A stretch of 64,000 nt of DNA from Candidatus Dormiibacterota bacterium (GTDB lineage Bacteria; Chloroflexota; Dormibacteria; Dormibacterales; Dormibacteraceae). A model generated the notes under the pieces. It searched no databases. It worked only from the letters and a program-made list of their open reading frames with translations, and was not told the origin of the DNA. This document shows positions 32,558 through 41,660 of the stretch, in pieces. The translations under genes and the position numbers were made by a program. Where the stretch lies: positions 62,001 to 126,000 of the forward strand of contig PNAG01000002.1 of assembly GCA_003169845.1 (NCBI GenBank), given 5' to 3'. How positions within the stretch are numbered: the first letter of the stretch is position 1; the number at the start of each line of letters is the position of its first letter.

Positions 32558-33669
32558 GGGAGCTGGCTCACATCGCCCAGTTCGTACACGGTTCCGGAAA
32601 ACGGGTCGGTGGCATTCGGATTCGGCTGGTACAGCCAGTCCATCGCTTGCGCGCTGATCGCTGGGTAGTATTCCAAAAGATTAGAGAGCTGCACTACTAT
32701 TCCGAGCTTGCGGTCGAAAGCGAGCGCGCCCTGGACCTGTCCCCAGCCAACCAGCCGTTGGTTCAGGCTAACGAACTGTAAGTGTGCACCGGCGAAGAGC
32801 TGCATTGGAGGCGCATTGATGGGCGTCTGTAGGAAGATGCTGTTTGTGTCGCCAGATATCCAGGCGAGAGCTTCACCATCGTAGGCGTAATAGCTCACGT
32901 CGATCGGTCCGCTTATCGCCTGCGTTTCTCCAGTCTCGAGATTCTCTCGGCTTAACGTTCCACGTGACTGAGGCGAGCTCGGGATGATGTCGTATACGAC
33001 CCACGGCCATGCAATCTGAGGCCCCACGGCGTCCGTCTTCAGCACTCGCATGTTGGTTCCATCGGCGTTGACTGCATAGACGCGATCCACGCCATCAACG
33101 CCCTCGACCGCTGACCATACAATCACACCGTTCGACATCGAGGGGATGACGAGCGGCGCGTTCTGATACGGCTTTGGTGCGGCCGCCAATGTTCGAATTT
33201 GCTGGCTTTGACGGTTGTAGCTGTAAAGGACCCAATCGGCGAAAGTCGGCTGCAGGCTGCCCTCGACCCAGACGACCCAAGTCGCGTCACCCACGATCCA
33301 CACCACCTGGGCATTCGGATTCGCGAACGGACGGATGATCGTTATCTTTCCGGTGCCTCGATCCATGATCGCCGGCCCGAGCTCTGCATGTGGCGGAGTC
33401 TGGGCAAGAGCCTCGCCAAAGGCGATGCTGCCGTCGGGAGCTATAGAAACCTCAACCCATGTGGTCGAATCGACAGACCGGGGTTTAAGGCTGGGCCAAG
33501 CCTGCGAGAAGCTGATCGTCGTTGTTGGTATCGACGATGGAGTGGGTCCTACGCTTGGCGACGAATGTTGCGACGTTGCCGAAGACGGGGATTGCTGCTC
33601 GCCGGAAGTTACCGGCGAGCAGCCTGCAAGTGATACGACGGAAACGATCGCGGCGAGATTCCTTACCAA
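32554..33669 (-). CDS. Lipoprotein with beta-propeller-like repeats (paralogue 2)
   Basis: 371 residues with lipobox VSLAGCSPV (Cys near 17), a Ser/Pro/Thr-rich linker (residues 20-50), then repeated beta units (VVWIVGDATWVVWVEG, GVIVWSAVEGVDG, WPWVVYDIIPSS, EALAWISGD), as in the paralogue at 31163. A perfect 12-bp inverted repeat lies in its signal-peptide region. It is the second unit of an apparent duplication and may act at the outer face of the membrane. Confidence 0.7.
   Translation of the reverse strand: MVRNLAAIVSVVSLAGCSPVTSGEQQSPSSATSQHSSPSVGPTPSSIPTTTISFSQAWPSLKPRSVDSTTWVEVSIAPDGSIAFGEALAQTPPHAELGPAIMDRGTGKITIIRPFANPNAQVVWIVGDATWVVWVEGSLQPTFADWVLYSYNRQSQQIRTLAAAPKPYQNAPLVIPSMSNGVIVWSAVEGVDGVDRVYAVNADGTNMRVLKTDAVGPQIAWPWVVYDIIPSSPQSRGTLSRENLETGETQAISGPIDVSYYAYDGEALAWISGDTNSIFLQTPINAPPMQLFAGAHLQFVSLNQRLVGWGQVQGALAFDRKLGIVVQLSNLLEYYPAISAQAMDWLYQPNPNATDPFSGTVYELGDVSQLP
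33594..33623 (-). repeat. Perfect 12-bp inverted repeat inside the lipoprotein start region
   Basis: GCTGCTCGCCGG (33594-33605), a 6-base spacer, and the exact complement CCGGCGAGCAGC (33612-33623). It falls near codons 16-25 of the minus-strand lipoprotein, right at the lipobox, and would form a strong mRNA hairpin early in the message. Confidence 0.7.
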
Positions 33670-33872
33670 ACAATTCCAAACGGTCCGCCGTGGGGCCCGG
33701 CGTCCGTGACCAAGGTAAACATGGAGCTAGAGGGGTAGTAGGGGTTAAGCGCAGAGACGTTAGAGCCATAAGTGTGGTTCAAGGCACTGCCGTAGATGGG
33801 ATCGAGGTAGTACGTGTAGTAGCCCGATCCGCTGTATCCATAGAGGGCCACCCAATACTGGATCTCGACAGC
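33663..33872 (-). pseudogene. C-terminal fragment of a C39-like peptidase
   Basis: About 70 codons after an in-frame stop: VEIQYWVALYGYSGSGYYTY through GPHGGPFGIVW and a stop. The YGY...GYY and the GxVW ending are typical C-terminal strands of C39/papain-like peptidases. The N-terminal Cys-containing half is missing; the upstream DNA belongs to the toxin-antitoxin module, so the gene was cut there. Confidence 0.5.
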
Positions 33873-33919
33873 TCAAACACGGGTGGGGAGGAGGCTGAAG
33901 TCGCCTCGCGAGAAGCGGT

Positions 33920-34312
33920 TCACAACTCGGCCGGGCCGACGACCCCTACGACGCCCGACCCGCCCGCTTTCAGCTTGGCATCAGTAGTGAGCAACCGGCA
34001 CCTCAATAAGCTGGCCAAGGCGAGGTATTCGGCGTCGTAGGTCTTGGCCCATCCCAAGCGGTCGGCGATGCTCCACGCTTCTTCTATCAGGCCTTTGGGC
34101 CGTCGGGGGCTGACTTCAGCAGTCGCCAGCCTCTCAAGGGCAATGTTTGCCAACTCGTCCGAGATCTCCTTTCGCCAACGCAATTCATGAAGCACAGATG
34201 ATGCCTCGGACCACATCAAATGAGGCGCGGCAAGTTCTTCTCGGCCGAGAGCTTTCAGACCTGTCTCAGACAGACACGCGGTGATTACAACCGCAGCGTC
34301 GACAACTAACAC
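33920..34312 (-). CDS. PIN-domain toxin
   Basis: 130 residues from GTG 34312, which directly follows the antitoxin stop (1 bp). Acidic residues sit as in PIN nucleases: D5 (VLVVDAAVV), E (WSEASSVLHELRW), D (TYDAEYLALA) and D (LLTTDAKLK). It would cleave RNA and arrest growth when the antitoxin is lost. It belongs to a different subfamily from the VapC at 11.2 kb. Confidence 0.8.
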   Translation of the reverse strand: MLVVDAAVVITACLSETGLKALGREELAAPHLMWSEASSVLHELRWRKEISDELANIALERLATAEVSPRRPKGLIEEAWSIADRLGWAKTYDAEYLALASLLRCRLLTTDAKLKAGGSGVVGVVGPAEL

Positions 34313-34313
34313 G

Positions 34314-34559
34314 TCAGCGAGTGACGCGCGAAGAGCGAATCGCAGCCAAGACGTCGGGCATCCGCTCGCCGGTCGCCGTGCGCTGCCAGGAGGCCGGAAT
34401 CGGCAGGGTGCCATCGCGGGTCAGGCGCGCCAGGTCGTCCTCATCGATCATGTGCTGCGTGCCGATCCGGGTTGCTCGTAGTCTGCCCGAACGGATCCAG
34501 CGACGCACCGTTTCGGGGTCTCGTTTGGTGCGTCGAGCTGCTTCTGGCACGGTCAACAT
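34314..34559 (-). CDS. Helix-turn-helix antitoxin (excisionase/MerR-like)
   Basis: 81 residues with an excisionase-family HTH (LTVPEAARRTKRDPETVRRW, then IRSGRLRATRIG) and an acidic C-terminal tail, a common antitoxin type for PIN toxins. It starts at ATG 34559 and precedes the toxin gene in one operon. The whole module lies next to a tRNA-Asn scar. Confidence 0.75.
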   Translation of the reverse strand: MLTVPEAARRTKRDPETVRRWIRSGRLRATRIGTQHMIDEDDLARLTRDGTLPIPASWQRTATGERMPDVLAAIRSSRVTR

Positions 34560-34686
34560 TGTCGCTACATACTACAACAACCACCTTCACACCGTACAGC
34601 AACGCGAGTGGGAAATGGTGTCCATTGAAGCTACCCGGCGGCACTCAGTGAATTCAGAGCGCCGTTTCTGAACGGATCGCACCGAT

Positions 34687-34731
34687 CTGTTAACCGCAAG
34701 GTTCAGCGTTCGAATCCCTGTCCCGGAGCCA
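34687..34731 (+). pseudogene. 3' part of a tRNA-Asn(GTT) gene, probable attachment-site scar
   Basis: The sequence matches tRNA positions 32-76: anticodon loop CTGTTAA (GTT), CCGCA, variable AGGTT, T-arm CAGCG-TTCGAAT-CCCTG (one mismatch), acceptor TCCCGGA, discriminator G and encoded CCA. The upstream bases do not pair, so the 5' half is missing. It probably marks an end of an element carrying the PIN module. The next 210 bp to 34941 hold nothing else I recognise. Confidence 0.65.
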
Positions 34732-34941
34732 ATTTCGAATTCCAAACATTCGCCGGTCGTCGACTAATACGCCTGTACTACAGCAACCGTTTAGCAAAGG
34801 TATAGCAACCCGCCTCAACGTTCGGTACGACCACGCCCTAACGACGGCGCAGCGCGACCATCCAACTCAATCGCGCCAACTCAATCGCGGCTCCTTCAAC
34901 ATCGATCGCCGCTCCAAGGGGCGCTCATGCGCGGGTCACCA

Positions 34942-35994
34942 CTAGTCCCACGGGATGGGATCGCGGCGGGCGTAGAAGTGTCGCGGGTCGGGCGAAGCAA
35001 CTGTGAAGTCGACCAGCGTGCGCATGTAGTTGGCACGCTCGAATGCTTCTGGGTGAGGCGACGATGCCTGGCTCATGCTGCCTTTGAGCTGCGCTACCGA
35101 CTCGTATTCGTGCTCATCGAGCCAGGAACGCACTGCACGCAGCACCAACTGCAGGTGAGCGGGCCCACGCCGCAACAGCGCCGACGCCATCATCGTCACG
35201 TCCGCACCGGCCATGAGCAGCTTGACCACGTCCTGCGCAGTGTGGACGCCGGTGCTCGCCGCCACAGAGATCTTCACCTGGCTGCTGATGATCGCGATCC
35301 AGCGGAGCGGCATCAACGACTCGTATGACGAGCTCAGGCTGAGCGTCGGCACCACCTTCATGCTGGGGAGCGAGATGTTGGGGTACAGGAAACGGTTGAA
35401 CAGCACCAGCCCGCTGGCGCCGGCGACGGTCAGGCGCTGGGCCATGTTCGCCATCGCGGAAAAGTAGGGCCCCACCTTGACCGCAAGCGGTATCGAGATG
35501 GTGCTCGCGACCTCGCCCACAAGGTCGACGTAGCGGGCTTCCACCTCCGATGACGTGACCCTGGGGTCGGCGGCGACAAAGTAGATGTTGAGCTCCAGCG
35601 CGTCCGCACCCGCCTCCTCGAGGAGCCGCGCGTAGCGGATCCAGCCGCCACGCGACACGCCGTTGAGGCTGGCGATGACGGGCACGCTCAGCTGTCTCTT
35701 GGCCTCCTCCACCATCTGCAGGTAAGACTCGGGGCCCGTGTTGTAGTCGTCGAGCCCGGGGAAGAAGTTGTGAATCTCCGGAAAGCTGTCCGTGCCGGCC
35801 TCCAGAATCGAATGCACGCTGAGCTCGTGATGCTCGACCTGTTCCTCGAACAGCGATTGCAGCACGATCGCGGAGGCGCCCGCCTCTTCGAGAGCGAGCA
35901 ATCCATCGATAGTCCCCGAAAGGGGCGATGCGCCGGCGACCAAAGGGTTTGCCAGCTCCATGCCCATGTATGTGGTCCGCAGGTCTGCGCTCAT
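34942..35994 (-). CDS. Dihydroorotate-dehydrogenase-like FMN protein
   Basis: 350 residues with a TIM-barrel of the DHOD/PreA superfamily: NPLVAGASPLSGTIDGLLAL, VIASLNGVSRGGW, PLAVKVGPYFS, and the glycine-rich ending AQDVVKLLMAGADVTMMASA that binds the FMN phosphate. Genes of this type often follow pyruvate:ferredoxin oxidoreductase and may oxidise or reduce a partner using ferredoxin; true orotate activity is not implied. The start overlaps the PFOR stop by 4 bp. Confidence 0.8.
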   Translation of the reverse strand: MSADLRTTYMGMELANPLVAGASPLSGTIDGLLALEEAGASAIVLQSLFEEQVEHHELSVHSILEAGTDSFPEIHNFFPGLDDYNTGPESYLQMVEEAKRQLSVPVIASLNGVSRGGWIRYARLLEEAGADALELNIYFVAADPRVTSSEVEARYVDLVGEVASTISIPLAVKVGPYFSAMANMAQRLTVAGASGLVLFNRFLYPNISLPSMKVVPTLSLSSSYESLMPLRWIAIISSQVKISVAASTGVHTAQDVVKLLMAGADVTMMASALLRRGPAHLQLVLRAVRSWLDEHEYESVAQLKGSMSQASSPHPEAFERANYMRTLVDFTVASPDPRHFYARRDPIPWD

Positions 35995-38900
35995 AGCAGC
36001 TCCTGGTCCGGCTCCTGGGCTGGAGCCTCAGCGTGTTCGTTGGTGCTGATGGTGTCGTCCGGTGCGTGCCGCTCGACTCCCGCCATCTGCTCGTACAGGT
36101 GGCGGCGCTCGTCGACATCCGCCTGCGCCAGCCCCATGAGGCGCTCGGCCAGCTCGGGCTTGGAGCGTGCGAGCAGCGAATAGCGGCCTTCCTTGGCGGC
36201 GAACTCGCGCAGCGGAATCGTCGGAGCTTTTGAATCGAGTACGAGCGGAAGCTTGCCCTCTGCCTCGATTCGCGGGTCGAAGCGGTAGAGAGGCCAGTAG
36301 CCGCTGTCGACCGCGTCCTTCATGTGGGACATGCCCGTGGCCATGTCGATGCCGTGGGCGATGCAGGTTGCGTACGCGATGATCAGCGACGGTCCTGTGT
36401 GGCTCTCCGCCTCGGCGAAGGCCTTCACCGTCTGAGCGTTGTCAGCGCCCAGCGCGATCTGCGCCACGTACACGTTGCCGTAGGCGCTGGCGATAAGGCC
36501 GAGGTCCTTCTTGCCGGTGCGCTTGCCCGCGGCTGCAAACTTGGCGATCGCGCCGCGCGGCGTCGCCTTCGAGGCTTGCCCGCCGGTGTTCGAGTAGACC
36601 TCGGTGTCGAGAACCAGGATCTTGACGTCGCGGCCGGAGGCGAGGACGTGATCGAGCCCGCCGAACCCGATGTCATAAGCCCAGCCGTCGCCGCCGACGA
36701 TCCATACGCTCTTCCGCACCAGGTGATCGGCCAGCTCGGCAAGCTGTGCGGCCGCCGGTGACTTGAGCTCCGCCAACCTCGTGCGCAGCGTCTCCACGCG
36801 CTGCCGCTGCGCTGCGATGCCCGCCTCGGAGGATTGGTCCGCGGCGCCAATCGCCGCCGTCAGGTCGGCGCCGATTTCGGGCGCAAGCTCAGTCAGCAGC
36901 CTCTTCGCGGTAGCCGCGAAGTTGTCCAGCGCCAGGCGCATCCCGAGCCCGAACTCGGCGTTGTCCTCGAACAGCGAGTTGGCCCACGCCGGACCGCGGC
37001 CATCGGCATTCGCAGCCCATGGGGTCGTCGGTAGGTTGCCACCGAAGATGGAAGAGCAACCGGTGGCGTTGGCGACCAGGATGCGGTCGCCGTACATCTG
37101 CGTCAGCAGCTTCAGGTAGGGCGTTTCGCCGCAGCCCTTGCAGGCGCCGGAGAACTCGAACAAAGGCTGAAGCATCTGCGAGCCCTTGATCGTTGCCACC
37201 TTCACCTGGGTGCGGTCGAACTCGGGGAGTGACTTGAAGAATTCCCAGTTGGCGCGCTCCATCTCGAACCGGCCGTCCTTGGGCGCCATGTCGATCGACT
37301 TGTGTTTGGCGACCTGCTTGCTGTGAGCGGGACAGTAGTCGGCGCAGGTCCCGCAGCCGTTGCAGTCGTCAGGCGCGATCTGGATGGCCATCACCATTCC
37401 CGGCTGTTCCTTCGACTTCCATTCCTTGGACTGGAAACTTGCCGGGGCGTTCGCCAGCAGCTCGGGCGAGAAGACCTTCATCCGGATCGCGGCGTGCGGG
37501 CACACCAGAGTGCACTTGGCGCAGTCGATGCAGATCGTGGGATCCCACAGCGGGAGCTCCTCTGCGATGTCGCGCCGCTCCCATTGGGACGTCGCCAGCG
37601 GGAACGCGCCGTCCACGGGCAGCGCCGAGACCGGAAGGAAATCGCCGCGCCCCGCGAGCATCTCGGCCGTGACGTGCTGGACGAAGGGCGGCGCCTCGGG
37701 CGGCACCACCGGTCGGACGTGGACGGTGCCGTTCGTTCGCGCGGGCACGGTCACCTCGTGGAGCTCGGCGAGAGCAAGGTCGACCGCCGCGTAGTTCCGA
37801 TCCAGCACCGCCGCGCCGCGCTTCGCATACGTGCGCTCGATCGCGGCCTTGATGGCTGCGATCGCCTGGTCTTGCGGAAGAACGCGCGCGAGCGCGAAGT
37901 AGCAGGCCTGGAGCACGGTGTTGACTCGGCCCGGCAGGCCCGCGTCGCGAGCGACCCGGCTGGCGTCGATCACGTAGAAGCGCAAGCGCTTGTCGATGAT
38001 CTGGCTCTGCACCTCGACCGGGATCCGGCTCCAGACCTCGTCCGGCCCGAAGGGGCTGTTGAGCAGGAACGTCCCGCCATCGGCCGCACGGCCCAGGACA
38101 TCCACCTTTTCGAGGAAGCCGAACTGGTGGCAGGCGACGAAGCTCGCCCGCTGGACGAGATACGTGGATTTGATCGGCCGCGGACCGAACCGAAGGTGCG
38201 ACGTGGTCACCGAACCCGACTTCTTCGAGTCGAGGACGAAGTAGCCCTGTGCGAAGAGGTCGGTCTGCTCGCCGATGATTTTCACGGTGTTGCGGGTAGC
38301 GCCCACGGTGCCGTCCGAGCCCAGGCCATAGAACATCGCAGTGGCGACGTCCGAGGGCTCGGTAGAGAAGCCCGGGTCGACCTCGAGGCTCAGGTGGGTG
38401 ACGTCGTCGACGATCCCCACCGTGAACTCACGTCGTGGTGTGGCGGTGGCCAGCTCTTCGAACACCGCGGCCGCCATGGCGGGCGTGAACTCCTTGGACG
38501 CGAGGCCGTACCTACCGCCGATGACGAGCGGCGGCTCGGGTCTCGAAGCCAGGGCGACGACGACGTCCTGGAACAGGGGCTCGCCCGTGGCTCCGGGCTC
38601 CTTGGTGCGATCGAGCACGGCGATCCGGCGCACGCCCGGCGGCAGCGCGGCGGCAAAGGCGGCGGCGGCGAACGGCCGAAACAGGTGCACGTTCAGGAGC
38701 CCGACCCGCTCGCCGCGCGCGAGCAGGGCTTCCACTGCTTCCTGCGCGGACCCGACGCCTGAGCCCATGAGGATCAGGACACGGTCTGCCTCGGGGTGAC
38801 CGATGTAGTCGAAGATCCGGTAGCGCCTTCCCGTCAGCTGTGCGAACCGCTCCATGGCGGCGCTGACGATTCCGGGCACAGCCGCGTGGTACATATTGGC

Positions 38901-39590
38901 CGCTTCGCGAGCCTGGAAGAACACGTCCGGGTTCTGGGCTGAGCCACGGAGGACCGGGTGGTCGGGCGACAGCGCTCGCATGCGATGTGTCGTGACCAGC
39001 TCATCCGGCACCATCGCGCGGAGGTCCTCGTCATTGAGCGGGACGATCTTGTTGACCTCGTGCGAGGTTCGAAAGCCATCGAAGAAGTGCAGAAATGGAA
39101 TTCGGGACTCGAGGGTGGCTCGGTGTGCAATGAGCGCGAGGTCCTGCGCCTCCTGCACCGAGGACGAAGACAGCATTGCGAACCCAGAAGCGCGCACCGC
39201 CATCACGTCGCTGTGATCGCCAAAGATCGACAGGGCGTGGGTCGCTACCGTCCGCGCCGCGACATGGAAGACGGCCGGCGTCAGCTCGCCGGCAATCTTG
39301 AACATGTTGGGGAGCATCAGCAGCAGACCCTGTGAGGCGGTGAAAGTGGTGCAGAGTGCTCCGGCCATCAGGGCCCCGTGCAGGGCACCCGCCGCTCCGG
39401 CCTCGCTCTGCATCTCCATGACTTCGGGAACCGTGCCCCAGAGATTTGGTTGACCCGCGGCCGACCAGGCGTCCGCGAGTTCGCCCATCGCCGTTGACGG
39501 CGTGATCGGATAGATCGCGATGACTTCGCTGAGCCTGTGGGCGACGCGCGCAGCCGCCTCGTTGCCGTCAACCGTAATGAAGGGCTTCAT
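35991..39590 (-). CDS. nifJ: Pyruvate:ferredoxin (flavodoxin) oxidoreductase
   Basis: 1199 residues, full length for single-chain PFOR. It converts pyruvate and CoA to acetyl-CoA and CO2, reducing ferredoxin. The N-terminus is the TPP-binding alpha part (FITVDGNEAAARVAHRLSEV, IYPITPST). A two-[4Fe-4S] ferredoxin domain carries CIDCAKCTLVCP and CNGCGTCADYCP. The C-terminal part has GACKGCGETPY, ATGCSSIFGGN and GGDGWAYDIGFGG (TPP/Mg site). ATG 39590 gives the family start MKPFITVDG; the long upstream frame is non-coding. It forms an operon with the DHOD-like gene, and tandem DosR-like boxes lie about 130 bp upstream. Confidence 0.95.
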   Translation of the reverse strand: MKPFITVDGNEAAARVAHRLSEVIAIYPITPSTAMGELADAWSAAGQPNLWGTVPEVMEMQSEAGAAGALHGALMAGALCTTFTASQGLLLMLPNMFKIAGELTPAVFHVAARTVATHALSIFGDHSDVMAVRASGFAMLSSSSVQEAQDLALIAHRATLESRIPFLHFFDGFRTSHEVNKIVPLNDEDLRAMVPDELVTTHRMRALSPDHPVLRGSAQNPDVFFQAREAANMYHAAVPGIVSAAMERFAQLTGRRYRIFDYIGHPEADRVLILMGSGVGSAQEAVEALLARGERVGLLNVHLFRPFAAAAFAAALPPGVRRIAVLDRTKEPGATGEPLFQDVVVALASRPEPPLVIGGRYGLASKEFTPAMAAAVFEELATATPRREFTVGIVDDVTHLSLEVDPGFSTEPSDVATAMFYGLGSDGTVGATRNTVKIIGEQTDLFAQGYFVLDSKKSGSVTTSHLRFGPRPIKSTYLVQRASFVACHQFGFLEKVDVLGRAADGGTFLLNSPFGPDEVWSRIPVEVQSQIIDKRLRFYVIDASRVARDAGLPGRVNTVLQACYFALARVLPQDQAIAAIKAAIERTYAKRGAAVLDRNYAAVDLALAELHEVTVPARTNGTVHVRPVVPPEAPPFVQHVTAEMLAGRGDFLPVSALPVDGAFPLATSQWERRDIAEELPLWDPTICIDCAKCTLVCPHAAIRMKVFSPELLANAPASFQSKEWKSKEQPGMVMAIQIAPDDCNGCGTCADYCPAHSKQVAKHKSIDMAPKDGRFEMERANWEFFKSLPEFDRTQVKVATIKGSQMLQPLFEFSGACKGCGETPYLKLLTQMYGDRILVANATGCSSIFGGNLPTTPWAANADGRGPAWANSLFEDNAEFGLGMRLALDNFAATAKRLLTELAPEIGADLTAAIGAADQSSEAGIAAQRQRVETLRTRLAELKSPAAAQLAELADHLVRKSVWIVGGDGWAYDIGFGGLDHVLASGRDVKILVLDTEVYSNTGGQASKATPRGAIAKFAAAGKRTGKKDLGLIASAYGNVYVAQIALGADNAQTVKAFAEAESHTGPSLIIAYATCIAHGIDMATGMSHMKDAVDSGYWPLYRFDPRIEAEGKLPLVLDSKAPTIPLREFAAKEGRYSLLARSKPELAERLMGLAQADVDERRHLYEQMAGVERHAPDDTISTNEHAEAPAQEPDQELL

Positions 39591-39722
39591 CGGGAGGACC
39601 AGCCTCAACCCTGGACGCGATCTGCCCGCCGTCCTATGGTCGAATGGCCCGCCCGGATGGGGCCTAGCGACCGTCCGACGTCCTGCGGGTTGGGCGGGCG
39701 CGGCGTCGATCGGGCCTTGAGT

Positions 39723-39760
39723 TCGCCGTTTGGCCCTCTGGAAGCCGGCCCTTGGGCTCT
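39723..39760 (-). promoter_or_regulatory. Tandem DosR-like boxes, PFOR/SDR intergenic region
   Basis: Two 15-mers, TCGCCGTTTGGCCCT (39723-39737) and CGGCCCTTGGGCTCT (39746-39760), start 23 bp apart. Each fits the GGGACTTNNGNCCCT pattern in its GNCCC half. They lie between the divergent PFOR (start 39590) and SDR (start 39941) genes and could serve either. Confidence 0.5.
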
Positions 39761-39940
39761 TTAGTTCAGCCGGCCCCCGCTGCACCGTTACTGGGGGATG
39801 ACAAAGGACGGCGCGCCGCGGTGTCAACGAGGGCGCCCAGCCCAATGGTGGTGCTTGGCTAGACTCGACCGCGATGTCCGGAACGCCGTCATCCAGGGAG
39901 TGAACCCGGCGCATTCGTAGCCGATACCAAGGAGGTTTTC

Positions 39941-40699
39941 GTGGATAAGACTCGTCATGCGGGAAAGGTGGCCATCGTTACGGGAGCCGGCAGCGGCATC
40001 GGAAGGGCCACGGTCTTGAGGCTGGCCCAAGAGGGGGCCCACGTCATCGGATGCGATGTGAATGCAGAGGCCCTTGATGAAACTCGCTCGATTCTGGAGA
40101 AGGCAGAGCTCTCTGCCACATTGATCGTGGCGGATGTCACCAAGCAGGCAGACATCGATCGGCTGGTCGTCGCAGCTGGTCCCCGAGTCACCATCCTCGC
40201 TAACGTCGCCGGCATCATGGATCACTTCGTCCCTCTTGGTGATCTCAAGGACGACTTGTGGAACCGGGTAATGGACGTCAACCTCAATGGCGTTATGCGA
40301 CTGACACGAGCTGTTCTCCCAGTCATGGAGCTCGCCGGCGGGGGCGCGGTCGTGACCGTCGCCTCAGAAGCCTCGTTAAGTGCCGGTGCGGCTGGCGTCG
40401 CCTATACGACGTCGAAGCACGCGGTCGTTGGTTTGGTCAAATCTGTGGCGTACTTCTACGGACCGAAGAAGATTCGGTCCAATGCTGTTCTGCCTGGTCC
40501 TGTCGTAACTTCAATCGCTACCAGCTCAAGCCCTGCCGTGCCTTGGGCCATGGATCGGGCAATGCTTTCGATGGCGACGATGCCAGCACCTGCGCAGCCG
40601 GACCAGATCGCAACACTGATCTCGTGGCTAGCAAGTGAGGAAGCATCCAACGTCAACGGCGCCCTGGTGACCTCTGATGGCGGATGGTCTACGGCATAA
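39941..40699 (+). CDS. Short-chain dehydrogenase/reductase
   Basis: 252 residues of the classical SDR fold. The NAD(P)-binding motif is TGAGSGIGRAT (residues about 16-26), followed by DVNAEAL (Asp suggests NAD preference), NVAGIMD, and the catalytic Ser-Tyr-Lys set VASEAS and YTTSK (Y near 158). A strong AAGGAGG site precedes GTG 39941. Its substrate is unknown. It is divergent from PFOR, sharing the box-containing region. Confidence 0.88.
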   Translation: MDKTRHAGKVAIVTGAGSGIGRATVLRLAQEGAHVIGCDVNAEALDETRSILEKAELSATLIVADVTKQADIDRLVVAAGPRVTILANVAGIMDHFVPLGDLKDDLWNRVMDVNLNGVMRLTRAVLPVMELAGGGAVVTVASEASLSAGAAGVAYTTSKHAVVGLVKSVAYFYGPKKIRSNAVLPGPVVTSIATSSSPAVPWAMDRAMLSMATMPAPAQPDQIATLISWLASEEASNVNGALVTSDGGWSTA

Positions 40700-40791
40700 C
40701 GAACTCGACGAGCCCTTTCATGTAGTAGTTCGTGAAGTAATTGGGCCACTTCCAAGACCAGGCAGACGTCGGTCTGGGTCTGGCCGGCGCC

Positions 40792-41613
40792 TTAGGTGGA
40801 TATCTCCGAGGATCTCTCAGGCAGGCCGTGACCTGGAGGACTGGTGGGCGATTTCATCGACAGCACGGTCTGGATCGCCATTTTGTCCGGGGTGGTTATT
40901 TTTCGGTCAGGGCTCGATGGGGCGCGGGTATCTTCCTCGGCCCGCTCAGCCTGGCGGGGACTCTCGCCGTCCGGCCCCATGCCCGCGGCCGCGAAGTCGG
41001 TCGACTGTCTGGAGTGACTCTTGACGCCGACCACGCCCGGTATTCCCATCACGCGCCGGCCGATGACCTCGGCGAGGCTGCCCTCCTGGTCCGCGAAGTA
41101 GAGATGGACCACGCCGTCCTTGACCTCGACCTCCGAAACCAAGCGATTCATCGAGGGTTTGCCACAGAGACTCTGGACGACCTCCCTTCGGATCGACTCA
41201 TCGCTCCGGAGAAATACCTTAAGGACCTGTGCCCGGCTGACCGTGCCGACCAGGCGCTGTTCGGCGTCGACCACCGGCAGCACCTTCAAGTGATGTTGAA
41301 ACATCAGGCTCGCCGCGGTGGCCAGGGGCGCGCCGGCTGTGGTCGTGACCAGGCTGGCGGTCATCAGCTCGGCCGCCTTGATCGCCTTTGACTTGCCACC
41401 TTGTGGCTGCGGCCGGCTGCGAACCATTCCCTGGGCTTGCTTGGCGAGGAGATCGAACTCGGAGACGATTCCAACCAGCCTGGCGCCACGATCAACGACT
41501 GGGATCGCGCTCACCTCGTGGATGCGCATGAGATTCGCGCAGGCCTTGAATGACGTCGAACGCCCAACTGTGACCGGGTCCTTGGTCATGACGTCGGAGA
41601 CGATCCATCTCAT
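40792..41613 (-). CDS. Two-CBS-domain protein with C-terminal BON domain
   Basis: 273 residues: CBS1 (VSDVMTKDPVTVGRSTSF to about 60), CBS2 (AAELMTASLVTTTAGAPL to about 135), then a BON-like region (IRREVVQSLCG through VVGVKSHSR, about 140-210) and a disordered tail. CBS pairs bind adenine nucleotides and report energy charge. Similar CBS+BON proteins occur in the mycobacterial hypoxia set. Boxes centred about 70 bp upstream of its ATG suggest co-regulation with the block. The upstream P-type ATPase gene is on the same strand. Confidence 0.8.
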   Translation of the reverse strand: MRWIVSDVMTKDPVTVGRSTSFKACANLMRIHEVSAIPVVDRGARLVGIVSEFDLLAKQAQGMVRSRPQPQGGKSKAIKAAELMTASLVTTTAGAPLATAASLMFQHHLKVLPVVDAEQRLVGTVSRAQVLKVFLRSDESIRREVVQSLCGKPSMNRLVSEVEVKDGVVHLYFADQEGSLAEVIGRRVMGIPGVVGVKSHSRQSTDFAAAGMGPDGESPRQAERAEEDTRAPSSPDRKITTPDKMAIQTVLSMKSPTSPPGHGLPERSSEIST

Positions 41614-41660
41614 GGCTACTTCACCAAGCTCAGCATCTCGCTGAGGGCGTTGGTGTGAAA

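Noticed and set aside
37302..38762. 486-codon plus-strand open frame inside PFOR
   Set aside because: Antisense to nifJ, with low-complexity Arg/His-rich translation and no family.
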